From Roseovarius nitratireducens (GTDB lineage Bacteria > Pseudomonadota > Alphaproteobacteria > Rhodobacterales > Rhodobacteraceae), in NCBI RefSeq assembly GCF_002925845.1, contig NZ_PDNI01000065.1, forward strand, positions 186,001-250,000: DNA of 64,000 nt, read 5' to 3'. A program made the position numbers and the translations under genes. The stretch's first letter is position 1. Each line of letters starts with the position of its first letter. Below the pieces are notes generated by a model. That model ran no database searches, was not told the origin of the DNA, and saw nothing but the letters and a program-made list of their open reading frames with translations. Below, one piece after another: positions 37,144 through 45,352 of this stretch.

Positions 37144-38063
37144 GGCAGGACCATCCGGCGGTGGGCGATCAGCGCCGCGCCATCCTCGGGCGAACGCTCG
37201 ATGGTGAGCATGCGCGTGTACACGCGTCCGTCAAGGTGCAGCGCGAGCCGCGCCTCGAACCAACGGGTGGAGACACCCAATCCCCCGTCCGGCACCTGTG
37301 CCCGCGCAGTCGCCTTCGGGTGGATCAGCCGCCGGGCGCGCTCCTCGAAACCGGCCATGTCGGCAAACGGGGCGGTGGCGCGCTCGGCCACCAGACGGTC
37401 GATATCAGCAGGGCTGGCAGCAGGCAGGACCGCGCCCAGAACCTCGGGCGGGGCAGTATTGACGTTGAGCGGCGTGCGCGGCGGCAGCGCGGCGACGAAA
37501 GGGGCAAGCCGCATATAATGCGCCTCGGTCATACCGCGCACGAGGCGCAGTGCCTCGACGCGGTCCGCCGCACCACCCACCACCCGCACCGGCACCGGGC
37601 GGTCCGCGTAATCGGCTGGGCGCACCGGCCCGCGCGGCTGCACAAAGCCCGCGACCTCGGCCCCGAGCGCCACTGGCAGACCAAGCCGCCGCAAGAGCCG
37701 CTCGAACGCGCGCGCCGCCGCCGTATCGGAGGCATTGGCGAGGCTGTTGACGTTGAACCGGCCCTGAAGATCGGCGAGCCGCGCGACAAGGCGGCCCCGG
37801 TCGATATCGGCATCGTGCGGCGCGCGCGCCCAGGGCTCTCCCAGGTGGTCGAGATCCGGCGCACGCAACCAGTCCGCGCGCAGCACCGGATCGACAAGCA
37901 GCAGGCCCGCATCGAGATGCAGCGCCGCCTGCTGGCTGCCCGCGACATGGGCCATCCGGTCACGGCTATGACCAGCCTGGATCATCAGCCCGGCGGCAAG
38001 CGCGGCGATCGCCGCCACCATGACCAGCGCATTGAGCAGTGCAATGCCCCGGTCGCGCCTCAT
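37140..38063 (-). CDS. gspK: type II secretion minor pseudopilin GspK
   Basis: 307-residue pseudopilus tip protein. The prepilin signal MRRDRG is followed by IALLNALVMVAAIAALAAG; the residue at +5 is Asn instead of the Glu found in other pseudopilins, as is normal for GspK. The large alpha domain includes NSLANASDTAAARAFERLL and the saposin-like LNVNTAPPEVLGAVL region. The ATG at 38063 overlaps the gspJ stop. Confidence 0.9.
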   Translation of the reverse strand: MRRDRGIALLNALVMVAAIAALAAGLMIQAGHSRDRMAHVAGSQQAALHLDAGLLLVDPVLRADWLRAPDLDHLGEPWARAPHDADIDRGRLVARLADLQGRFNVNSLANASDTAAARAFERLLRRLGLPVALGAEVAGFVQPRGPVRPADYADRPVPVRVVGGAADRVEALRLVRGMTEAHYMRLAPFVAALPPRTPLNVNTAPPEVLGAVLPAASPADIDRLVAERATAPFADMAGFEERARRLIHPKATARAQVPDGGLGVSTRWFEARLALHLDGRVYTRMLTIERSPEDGAALIAHRRMVLP

Positions 38064-38674
38064 GGCATCGCCACCAGCACGCGCAGCGTGCCATAACGAT
38101 CTGATTGCACGATGATTTCGATAGCTCGTGGCAGGCTTGATTGCGCCGCCTCCGGGTCCTGTCCCCAACCGCCAACCCAGCCCTCCTCTGGGCCCGCATA
38201 GGCGCGAAGGCGCAGGCCCGCCACACCTTCGAAGATCACCGTTTCGGGGGCGCGTGCCGCCTCCGATGCCGGACGCAGCACCGGCCAGGCGGCGCGCAAG
38301 AGCCGCTCGCCGCGCCGGTCGTGGCGCCAGATCACGCGCTCGGTCCCGGCGACCTGCGTTCCTGGCAGCACGGCGCGTGCGTCGGTGCTGAGCGCAAAAC
38401 GCCCCTCTTCGGCGCTGAGGTCAAGCAGCGGTGGCTCTGGCTCCACCGCCTCGGGCGGCCAGAACGGCAGGTCCGCCGCTGCCTTGAGGTCTGCCCGCAG
38501 GAGCACGAGGCCACGGGCGAGCGCTGCCGCCTCCGTCGCGGCGGCGGTGGTGCCATCGCGCGCGCGCATCATGCCGCTCAGCGTTTGCAGCCCCATGATC
38601 GCCACCAGCGAGAAGATCGCAAGCGCGGCGACCAGCTCGACGAGGGTTAGCCCGCGGCTGCCCGCCCCGGTCAT
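38060..38674 (-). CDS. gspJ: type II secretion minor pseudopilin GspJ
   Basis: 204-residue minor pseudopilin with a short leader MTGAGSRG and the methylated-N-terminus motif LTLVELVAALAIFSLVAIMG, in which Glu sits at +5. The globular domain carries the GspJ-type QVAGTERVIWRHDRRGERLL stretch. It is expected to join GspI and GspK at the pseudopilus tip. It overlaps both neighbours by 4 bp. Confidence 0.9.
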   Translation of the reverse strand: MTGAGSRGLTLVELVAALAIFSLVAIMGLQTLSGMMRARDGTTAAATEAAALARGLVLLRADLKAAADLPFWPPEAVEPEPPLLDLSAEEGRFALSTDARAVLPGTQVAGTERVIWRHDRRGERLLRAAWPVLRPASEAARAPETVIFEGVAGLRLRAYAGPEEGWVGGWGQDPEAAQSSLPRAIEIIVQSDRYGTLRVLVAMP

Positions 38675-39039
38675 GGCGTCACCACGCGCGGCGCGATCAC
38701 CGCGATCCGCGCCCCCGGCCCGGTCACGCCTCGCGCGCCGATGGTCGCCAGCACATGGCCCGCGCGCGTCGGCTCCTCGGTCACGTCGAGCCGCCAGAGC
38801 GTGGTGCCGTATCGCGCCTCGCGCGGCAGACCGCCCGCCACGCGTGCGCCGTAGAGGCGGTATTCCTCGGCCCGGTTGAGCGCCACCTGCAGCGCCAGCA
38901 CGCGCGCCGTCTCGCCGCCGAGCGTGCGGGTGGCGTGATCGACACTGCGCAGCGCCGCCATTGTCGCCATCGCCAGCACCAGCACCGCCACCACCAGTTC
39001 CAGCAGCGTGAATCCGCGGGTTGCGGCCCGCACGCTCAT
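38671..39039 (-). CDS. gspI: type II secretion minor pseudopilin GspI
   Basis: 122-residue minor pseudopilin. The leader MSVRAATRG precedes FTLLELVVAVLVLAMATMAA with Glu at +5. The ATG at 39039 overlaps the gspH stop as ATGA and is preferred; ATG 39051 is in frame. The open frame extends far upstream through gspH but that part is a shadow. The C-terminal domain (ALNRAEEYRLYG) fits GspI. Confidence 0.9.
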   Translation of the reverse strand: MSVRAATRGFTLLELVVAVLVLAMATMAALRSVDHATRTLGGETARVLALQVALNRAEEYRLYGARVAGGLPREARYGTTLWRLDVTEEPTRAGHVLATIGARGVTGPGARIAVIAPRVVTP

Positions 39040-39518
39040 CGGGTCGCGCATTCGAGACCGGCGAGCCCCTGCGACCGACAGGCGGTCACGGCGTCGTCGG
39101 TGACAAAGACCACTTCGAACGGCGTCACCTCGCCATCGGGAAGAAACACGATGTCGGGGCGCGGCGGTCCGCCATCGGGTGCGGCGGCCAGGATTGGGCC
39201 GCGCGCGCCCTCGAAGCGTGCCTCGGAACGGAAAGCCTGCGTCCCGCCGGAGACCCGCCATCCCAGGTCGTCTCCCTCCCCCGGCAACAGCGCCTGCCAG
39301 CCCCCCGGCACGAGTCGCAAGCCGCGCGCTTCCTGCCCCAAAATGGCCGCGTCGCGCAGTGCGTCGTAGGTAGCGGTGAGCCGCGGCGCATCCGCCGTTC
39401 CGCCGCGCTGGCCGATGGAGAGGCTCGCGCCCACCGACAGTGTGGCGATGATCGCCACCACCACCACCATTTCCAGCAGCGAGAATCCGCGGTCGGGGCG
39501 CGCGCTCAACCGTCCCAT
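39036..39518 (-). CDS. gspH: type II secretion minor pseudopilin GspH
   Basis: 160-residue minor pseudopilin with leader MGRLSARPDRG and motif FSLLEMVVVVAIIATLSVGA, with Glu at +5. The C-terminal beta-rich domain contains IVFLPDGEVTPFEVVFV, a typical GspH feature. The start lies inside the end of gspG (13-bp overlap). Confidence 0.9.
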   Translation of the reverse strand: MGRLSARPDRGFSLLEMVVVVAIIATLSVGASLSIGQRGGTADAPRLTATYDALRDAAILGQEARGLRLVPGGWQALLPGEGDDLGWRVSGGTQAFRSEARFEGARGPILAAAPDGGPPRPDIVFLPDGEVTPFEVVFVTDDAVTACRSQGLAGLECATR

Positions 39519-39970
39519 GACCCGATATCCGCGTCGAGCCCGGTGCCCCCGGACACCCCGTCCGCGCCGAGCGTGAAGATGTCAAACTCATCGTGCACAC
39601 CGGGCGAAAGGTATTGGTACGCGTTGCCCCACGGGTCCGTTGGCAGGCGGTCGATATAGCCGCCCTGCGCGTAGTTGCCGGGCACCGGTTCGGCGGCCGG
39701 GGCACTGACCAGCGCGGCGAGCCCCTGCTCGGTGGTGGGATAGCGGAAATTGTCGAGCTTGTAGAGCTTGAGCGCGCCCGCGAGTGCCGAGATATCGGCC
39801 TGCGCGCGGGCCACGCGGGCCTGATCCGGGCGGTCGATGATGCGCGGCATGACCACCAGCGCGAGGATCGACATGATAACCACGACAACCATCAGCTCCA
39901 GCAGCGAGAACCCGGCGTCGCCGCGTCGTGCCAGTTCTGGCCTGAAAAGGAGTGACTTATTGATTTTCAT
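39506..39970 (-). CDS. gspG: type II secretion major pseudopilin GspG
   Basis: 154-residue major pseudopilin. After the leader (cleavage after Gly20) comes FSLLELMVVVVIMSILALVV. The C-terminal signature TDPWGNAYQYLSPGVHDEFD and the calcium-site region FTLGADGVSGG are diagnostic of GspG. It is the first gene of the gspG-H-I-J-K-L-M operon and diverges from gspO across 113 bp, which must hold promoters for both. Confidence 0.95.
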   Translation of the reverse strand: MKINKSLLFRPELARRGDAGFSLLELMVVVVIMSILALVVMPRIIDRPDQARVARAQADISALAGALKLYKLDNFRYPTTEQGLAALVSAPAAEPVPGNYAQGGYIDRLPTDPWGNAYQYLSPGVHDEFDIFTLGADGVSGGTGLDADIGSWDG

Positions 39971-40083
39971 GGTAAATTCTGTCCGGAAAGTGCTATAGTT
40001 TTCAGTATTGATGATAACCGATGGCCACGCGTCTGACAATCGTCCTGCGCCCCTGACCGATCCCCTGCCCGCGGTGATGCCCG

Positions 40084-40830
40084 ATGCAGAGCTTGCTGCC
40101 GCTCGCCCTTTTCCTTCTGTTCACCGGCGCGGCGGCGGGTTCGTTTCTGGCACTCTGTGCCGAGCGGTTGCCGCATGGCGAGGGGGTGGTATTGCGCAGC
40201 TCGCGATGCCGGGCCTGCGGCGCACGGATCCGCTGGCGCGACCTCGTACCGGTGATCTCGTGGCTGCGGCTGGGTGGAGGGTGCCGGGGCTGCGGCGCGG
40301 CGATCCCGCGCTGGCTGTTTCATGCCGAGCTTGGAGGCGTGGCGCTGGCGGCAACGGCGATCCTCGTCGCGCCCACGCCCGCCATCATGGCGCTGGGCGC
40401 GCTGTGGCTGTGGCTGTTGATGGGGCTGGCACTGTGCGACCTCGTGGCCATGCGCCTGCCCGATGCGCTCACCGGCGCGCTGTTCGTGACGGGTCTCGCC
40501 TTGGGGGTACAGGGGCCGGGCGCGGCGCCAGCGCTCATCGGCGCAGGCGTGGGCGCGGGCTGCTTTCTCGCGATCCGGCTGGGCTACGAAGGCTTGCGCG
40601 GGCGCGAGGGGTTGGGCATGGGAGATGTCAAGCTGATAGCTGGCATCGGCGCGGCGCTTGGCTGGGCGGCGCTGCCTCTGGTCGCGCTGATCGCGGCACT
40701 TGGCGCGCTCGCGATAACGCTGCTGCTGCACCGCGGATCGGTGGCGCGCGATGCCGAAATCCCGTTCGGCGCCTATCTCTGCGGCGCGGCAGCGCTGGTC
40801 TGGATCCTGAGCGGCAGCGTCGCCGCCTGA
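40084..40830 (+). CDS. gspO: prepilin peptidase / N-methyltransferase GspO
   Basis: 248-residue polytopic A24 aspartic peptidase that cleaves and methylates the pseudopilins. The zinc site CRAC plus CRGC lies at residues 42-45 and 67-70. The catalytic aspartates are seen in LALCDLVAMRLPD (about 119) and in the family motif GMGDVK (Asp181). It is divergent from gspG, completing the pseudopilus assembly set. Confidence 0.92.
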   Translation: MQSLLPLALFLLFTGAAAGSFLALCAERLPHGEGVVLRSSRCRACGARIRWRDLVPVISWLRLGGGCRGCGAAIPRWLFHAELGGVALAATAILVAPTPAIMALGALWLWLLMGLALCDLVAMRLPDALTGALFVTGLALGVQGPGAAPALIGAGVGAGCFLAIRLGYEGLRGREGLGMGDVKLIAGIGAALGWAALPLVALIAALGALAITLLLHRGSVARDAEIPFGAYLCGAAALVWILSGSVAA

Positions 40831-40895
40831 AGAATGTGCGGACGGCAGGTCGCCCCGCCGCCCGCTACGCACCCGTTGGCCCATTACTCAAAACC

Positions 40896-42584
40896 TCAGG
40901 GTACGATCCAGTCGCTGACAACCCGATATCCCAGCCGGGTATCGGGGGCGAGCGCGGCGATGAACGCGCCTTTCGAGGCAAAGCGCTGCCCCGGTCCCAG
41001 CGCGAGCTCGGGATGGGTGCCAGGGTTCAATTCGTTCTCGGCCTGGTGCTCGATGATCTCCAGCATGTAGTCACGGTAGAAATCATCAATCATGTGCAGG
41101 AGCGAGAACTGCGCCATCGTCAGGGCGTAATAGGTCTGCAACTGGATACGCGGGTGGCTCACCTCGAGCCGTCGGGAATGCATCCAGCCGCGCACGCGGA
41201 ACTTGCGGGGGTGATAGCTGCCGGGCTTGTCATAGGGCCAGACCAATCGCGTGCGCGCCATCAACTCGGGTGGCAGCGTCTCGAGCGCGCGGTCCTTGGC
41301 CGCCGAAGGCAGGTAGATGCGCGAGGCACCGGGCGCGGCACCGGCCAGCGCCGCGAGCACGCCGTCAATGTCCTGTGGCCAGAGCGCAAGTACATCCGCA
41401 TCCCCCGCGGCGGCCAGCGCCGCCCTGAGCCCCGCCGCATCCTCGTAGGTCACCGTCTCTACCGTCACATCCGGCAGCACCCGCGCCAACGCCGCGGCGA
41501 AGGTTTGGGCAGGCCGGGTGCCTGCGGGGCCGGGGCCGTGAAGCTGCACCACATGCGCCGGAGCGCTGTCCCCGTCGATCAGGTGCAGGGCCAGCGCCTC
41601 GGCCTCTAGTGCGAGGCCGCGGTTGAAGAAGACCGAATAGCCATACCGCCCCTCGCCGGGCGTGGGCAGTTCGGTATTGGGAAAGATGCAGGGCAGGCGA
41701 CGCGCATCGCAGAACGCGCCGATCTCGTCCCACGGCCCCGCAACCAGTCCGCTGACCGTGGCGAACACCGGCTGCGCGGCATAATGCGCCTCGAGCTGCG
41801 CGCGCCAGGTCCCGGGCGGCCCCTCGAGACGCCAGACATGCAATTGCCAGTAGCGATAGGCGGAAATGAAATTCGACCGGTAGTTGGGCGAGAAGGTGGG
41901 ATTCTGGGTGTCGCCCTCGGTGTCCTTGTTCATCCAGTCAAAGAACAGCCGCATCGTGCGCACCATGGCCTCCGCCTCGTCCGGGTCTGCATCAGGGCCG
42001 ATGATCGTGGCAAAATGGATGTCGCGCCGATCGACGCCCGGAGATATCTCGTCCGACAGCGTGCGCAAGAAGGCTGCCAGATTGGCCACGTCTGCGTCCG
42101 ACAGGTCATAGCGCGGCATGATCGGGTCAAACTCGTGGCCGCCGGGGTCCACCCCGTCGCGCAGCGCGCGCGCCAGCGCCGCCTCGTCATAGGCGGGCCG
42201 CATCCGCGGCTGGCGCACCCGTGCCCAGAAGCCGGGGGGCTGCACCTCCTGGTAAAGCTCCTTGAAATTGCGGTTGCGGTCGGGCGTCTTGGCGTTGAAC
42301 AGCACCTCGCCGATGATGGGGGGCATGTAGTTGCCCCCCTCCGAGGTGCCGAACCCGCTCGGACGGTGACAGCTCACGCAGGAAAACTGCGCGCCGGTCA
42401 CTTCGACATCGCCCTGCGTTACGCCGCGGATCGGCTGACCATCGACACCGATCCCCTCCCAATAGAGCCGCTTGCCCGCCTCGGCATCGCCCGCCTGCCC
42501 CGCACCCACAAAGGCCGGGGCCGCTGCCAGCAGCACGGCGAGTGCCGCCGCCCGCAGCCGCCCGATTACTGCCAATCGTGGCAT
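40896..42584 (-). CDS. c-type cytochrome fused to a periplasmic-binding-protein-like domain
   Basis: 562-residue exported protein with a Sec signal ending near AGQA (about residue 31). The cytochrome c domain has one haem site CVSCH at residues 69-73 and a likely Met ligand in IMPRYDLSDADVANLAAFL. From about residue 190 a type 1 periplasmic-binding-like fold follows (HFATIIGPDADPDEAEAMV, then FATVSGLVAGPWDEIGAFCD and GRYGYSVFFNRG). It is the last gene of the multicopper oxidase operon; its start shares a base with the stop of the sco gene. The fusion suggests that ligand binding is tied to electron transfer. Function is unknown. Confidence 0.8.
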   Translation of the reverse strand: MPRLAVIGRLRAAALAVLLAAAPAFVGAGQAGDAEAGKRLYWEGIGVDGQPIRGVTQGDVEVTGAQFSCVSCHRPSGFGTSEGGNYMPPIIGEVLFNAKTPDRNRNFKELYQEVQPPGFWARVRQPRMRPAYDEAALARALRDGVDPGGHEFDPIMPRYDLSDADVANLAAFLRTLSDEISPGVDRRDIHFATIIGPDADPDEAEAMVRTMRLFFDWMNKDTEGDTQNPTFSPNYRSNFISAYRYWQLHVWRLEGPPGTWRAQLEAHYAAQPVFATVSGLVAGPWDEIGAFCDARRLPCIFPNTELPTPGEGRYGYSVFFNRGLALEAEALALHLIDGDSAPAHVVQLHGPGPAGTRPAQTFAAALARVLPDVTVETVTYEDAAGLRAALAAAGDADVLALWPQDIDGVLAALAGAAPGASRIYLPSAAKDRALETLPPELMARTRLVWPYDKPGSYHPRKFRVRGWMHSRRLEVSHPRIQLQTYYALTMAQFSLLHMIDDFYRDYMLEIIEHQAENELNPGTHPELALGPGQRFASKGAFIAALAPDTRLGYRVVSDWIVP

Positions 42585-43264
42585 CAGTTCACCTCTGGAC
42601 GCAGCAGCTTGGCGTATTCCTCGGCCAGTTCCTCTGCGCCGAGCAACCCTTCGAGCCGCAACCACTTGGCCCCGGCATTGGCGCGCAGGAATGTGAGCGG
42701 GCGGTGATACATCTTGTTTTCGCCCTTGTAGACGGCGTCGAAGGCGCGCACGACGGCAAAGATATCGTCGAACTGCCCGGTCAGCATAACCCAGTTGTCA
42801 CGTGCATCGTGTAACTCGGCATAGTCGCGCAGGCGGCGGGGCGTGTCGTATTCTGGATCAATCGAGACCGACACCATAAGGTAGCGATCGTCGACCGCCG
42901 CGAGGTCGGGCTGTACCTGGCCGAAGGTCGCGCTCTGCACCGGGCAGATGGTGGCGCAGCTGGTGAAGATGAAGTTCAGCAGCACCGGACCGTCGAACTC
43001 CATCAACTCCGCGAAATCCACCTTGCGGCCCTGCCGGTCACGCAGGGGGACGGCGGGGGCGGCATAGGCGTGGTGGCCGCGCTTGTAATGAAATCCGTCG
43101 GGGCGCATCGCCAGCTCGGTATTACCGTCGTCCATGCCCAGATGATCGGGCATCCGGTGCTTATCTCCATGTGCCAACGCGCCGGGTTCAGAGAAAAGAA
43201 TGAGCGCACCAGTAGCGATCACCGCGGCGCACAGACGCGGAAAGGAAATGTGATGAACGTTCAT
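42584..43264 (-). CDS. SCO1/SenC-family copper chaperone
   Basis: 226-residue periplasmic thioredoxin-fold protein with an N-terminal signal or anchor (about residues 10-30). A His- and Met-rich stretch (AHGDKHRMPDHLGMDDG) follows. The copper-binding pair is in FTSCATICPVQ (Cys103 and Cys107), and the third ligand is probably the His in KMYHRPLTFL. By family knowledge it delivers copper to a cuproenzyme. Here the multicopper oxidase of the same operon is a likelier client than cytochrome oxidase. Its Shine-Dalgarno GGAGA lies inside an inverted repeat. Confidence 0.87.
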   Translation of the reverse strand: MNVHHISFPRLCAAVIATGALILFSEPGALAHGDKHRMPDHLGMDDGNTELAMRPDGFHYKRGHHAYAAPAVPLRDRQGRKVDFAELMEFDGPVLLNFIFTSCATICPVQSATFGQVQPDLAAVDDRYLMVSVSIDPEYDTPRRLRDYAELHDARDNWVMLTGQFDDIFAVVRAFDAVYKGENKMYHRPLTFLRANAGAKWLRLEGLLGAEELAEEYAKLLRPEVN

Positions 43265-43267
43265 CGT

Positions 43268-43331
43268 GGTCTCCACGAACTGAAAGTGAGTAATGTCTGT
43301 CTCGTGGAGACCGGCGGCATCGCCGCCGGTC
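43268..43331 (-). promoter_or_regulatory. two mutually exclusive hairpins over the sco ribosome binding site
   Basis: On the minus strand, an 11-bp perfect inverted repeat (43302-43312 with 43268-43278) pairs GGTCTCCACGA with TCGTGGAGACC and buries the GGAGA that starts translation at 43264. Just upstream, a 9-bp hairpin (43309-43317 with 43323-43331, 5-nt loop) shares four bases with it, so only one can be complete. A translational switch or mRNA-processing role is inferred from layout. Confidence 0.5.
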
Positions 43332-43350
43332 CCCCGTGTTACGTCGCGGG

Positions 43351-45297
43351 TCAGTGCACGGACCACACCGCCACGTCGTGGTGCAGTGCGTCAAACTGGT
43401 ACATCCGCAACCGGCGCGAGGGCTCGTAGGTAAAGGTCACCTCGAGGTTATGCTCGCCCACGCCATCGGTGTTGACGTAGTCCGATATCTCCTGCTGCAT
43501 CCCGCCCCAGGCGAAACGGTATCCCGGCCCGGCATTGTGGCCCGGATTCCAGCCCATCTCGCTCACCGGGGTCGGCGACGGCTCGTTGGGCCTGGTCGCG
43601 GGTGGCACCGGGATCGGGCCCTGGCCTGCCACGTGGATCCAGAAGTAGTTGCGCCCGAAGGTAAAGAGCGGACCGGCCCCGCCCACGGGCAGCGTGTTGT
43701 GGAAGGTGTTCTCCCACCCCCGCAGCCCGCCGAAATCCACCAGCACATAGGCATGGGGGAAGTAATCGCCGTTCAGAAGCTGGATATTGACCTGGTCGCC
43801 CCGCTTGTCCCACAGGCTCTGGTCCATCCGCACCTCGGCCTCGCCGTCATGCCCCTTGAGCTTGCCATACATGGTGTTGTTGAGAAACAGCGCCGTCACG
43901 TCAGTATCCGGGGCCATCTCGTAGCCCGTGGGCAGCGTGCGGCGATTCTGCCAGTCGTAGAAGGCCTGGCGGATCAGCTCCATCTGTGCCCGCACGACCG
44001 AGGCGTTGAACCCACGGAACTGTCGCCGGTAGTCGCGCCCGGTGTCCATCGCGGCCAGCTCGCGGAACATCCGCCACATGCGCTTGGCCGGCGCGGTATC
44101 CCCGATCATGCCGATGGCATTGAGCTTGGACTCCTCGCTCTCGCGCGGATTTTCCCCGAAGACGGCGATTTCGGCCGCATTGCGCGGCATGCCGTTGGCC
44201 AGTGGCACGAGTACATTTTCCGTGACCTGCACGCGCGGCGGGTGGTTCCGCCAACCCCAGTGATAGCTGAGGTTCCAGAACCGCGCCGGCGGCATCTTCA
44301 TGTTGAGCGTGTATTCCAGCCCCTCCTCCATCGGAAAGAAGGTCTGGTCCATGCCGACATTCGGCAGGCGTGGGAAAGCGTCACCCCCTTGCGTGAGGTC
44401 GGGCCCGCCCACATCGGTCAGGTCGAGCTCGTTGGGATCGTCGAAGAACATCGCGTAGGGCGCGAAGTCCTCATGGCCGCGGTTGAGAATCTTGACGACA
44501 TAGTTGATCGTCCATTCCTCGTCATTCACCACGGTCGGGTCGATATAGGCGACGTCCGACTCGATATGCGTGTCGTACCAGAGCTGCGTTATCGTGATCG
44601 TCTTGGTCTCGGGATCGACTGCCTTGGTCTTCAGCCCGCCAAGATAGTGCAGCAGAGGGAAACCTTCGTATTCACGCTCGCTGAACCGCCCGCGCAGGTC
44701 GTTGCCCTCGATGATGTCCACCGCGTTCTGCGCGAGTTCGCGAAGGTCCGCGATATTCACCCGACGGGGATAGGAGTAGCAGAACTGATATCCCCGGACG
44801 CTGCGGCATACCTTGCGCGGCTCCGCCATCGCCTCGATCTCGTCCATGATCCAGTCGAGATCATCGGTCGGCGAGGTCTTGTCGATCTGGCGGATCACCG
44901 GATCGTCGTGCAGGTTGTAGGGGTTGCCCGGTGTCGAGGGCAGCGTGTTGGGAATTTCGTTACCCCGGCACGTCTTGGCATTCTCGTAGATGGTGGGCAG
45001 CATGTTGGGCGGGTTAGGGCCGAAGGAATCACCCTCGGGAAACACCGCCGTGCCGCCCGCCGTGGTAAGGTAGGTGCGCGTAGCCGGGGTGATGACTTCG
45101 TCGCTCACCGGATCGCGCACTTCGTTGGTTGTGCGGATTTCAAAGGGAACCCGGGGCTGTTGTCCGCCGGCGGCATGGCCGCCGTTCTCGCAGAACATGT
45201 TGAGCCCGGCCGGCCCCTGCGCGAGGGCAGTTCCCCCCCACAAGCTGATGACGGGCACTGCCATCACCGCGGCCAATTTCATGGATTTACGAAACAT
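43351..45297 (-). CDS. large secreted protein of unknown family
   Basis: 648-residue product with a Sec signal (KLAAVMAVPVISLWGGTALAQ). The mature chain is rich in Pro, Asn, Asp and aromatic residues and looks beta-rich. It contains four or so cysteines (MFCENGG, KTCRG, KVCRSVRGYQFCYSY) that could form disulfides. The C-terminus includes histidines (FDALHHDVAVWSVH). No transmembrane segment follows the signal. I do not recognise the family. It is the third gene of the multicopper oxidase operon, with GGAGA upstream of ATG 45297, and may be an accessory or structural partner of the oxidase or a secreted enzyme itself. Confidence 0.75.
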   Translation of the reverse strand: MFRKSMKLAAVMAVPVISLWGGTALAQGPAGLNMFCENGGHAAGGQQPRVPFEIRTTNEVRDPVSDEVITPATRTYLTTAGGTAVFPEGDSFGPNPPNMLPTIYENAKTCRGNEIPNTLPSTPGNPYNLHDDPVIRQIDKTSPTDDLDWIMDEIEAMAEPRKVCRSVRGYQFCYSYPRRVNIADLRELAQNAVDIIEGNDLRGRFSEREYEGFPLLHYLGGLKTKAVDPETKTITITQLWYDTHIESDVAYIDPTVVNDEEWTINYVVKILNRGHEDFAPYAMFFDDPNELDLTDVGGPDLTQGGDAFPRLPNVGMDQTFFPMEEGLEYTLNMKMPPARFWNLSYHWGWRNHPPRVQVTENVLVPLANGMPRNAAEIAVFGENPRESEESKLNAIGMIGDTAPAKRMWRMFRELAAMDTGRDYRRQFRGFNASVVRAQMELIRQAFYDWQNRRTLPTGYEMAPDTDVTALFLNNTMYGKLKGHDGEAEVRMDQSLWDKRGDQVNIQLLNGDYFPHAYVLVDFGGLRGWENTFHNTLPVGGAGPLFTFGRNYFWIHVAGQGPIPVPPATRPNEPSPTPVSEMGWNPGHNAGPGYRFAWGGMQQEISDYVNTDGVGEHNLEVTFTYEPSRRLRMYQFDALHHDVAVWSVH

Positions 45298-45328
45298 TTC
45301 GTTTGTCTCCGTTACAAATGACTTGTCA

Positions 45329-45347
45329 GGCCCCGCGCGGCGGGGCC
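45329..45347 (-). other. short intercistronic hairpin
   Basis: A perfect 8-bp GC stem (GGCCCCGC/GCGGGGCC) with a 3-nt loop lies between the SCO-like gene and the 648-residue protein gene. There is no T tract on the minus strand. It may slow 3' decay or cause partial termination. Confidence 0.4.
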
Positions 45348-45352
45348 CGGAA

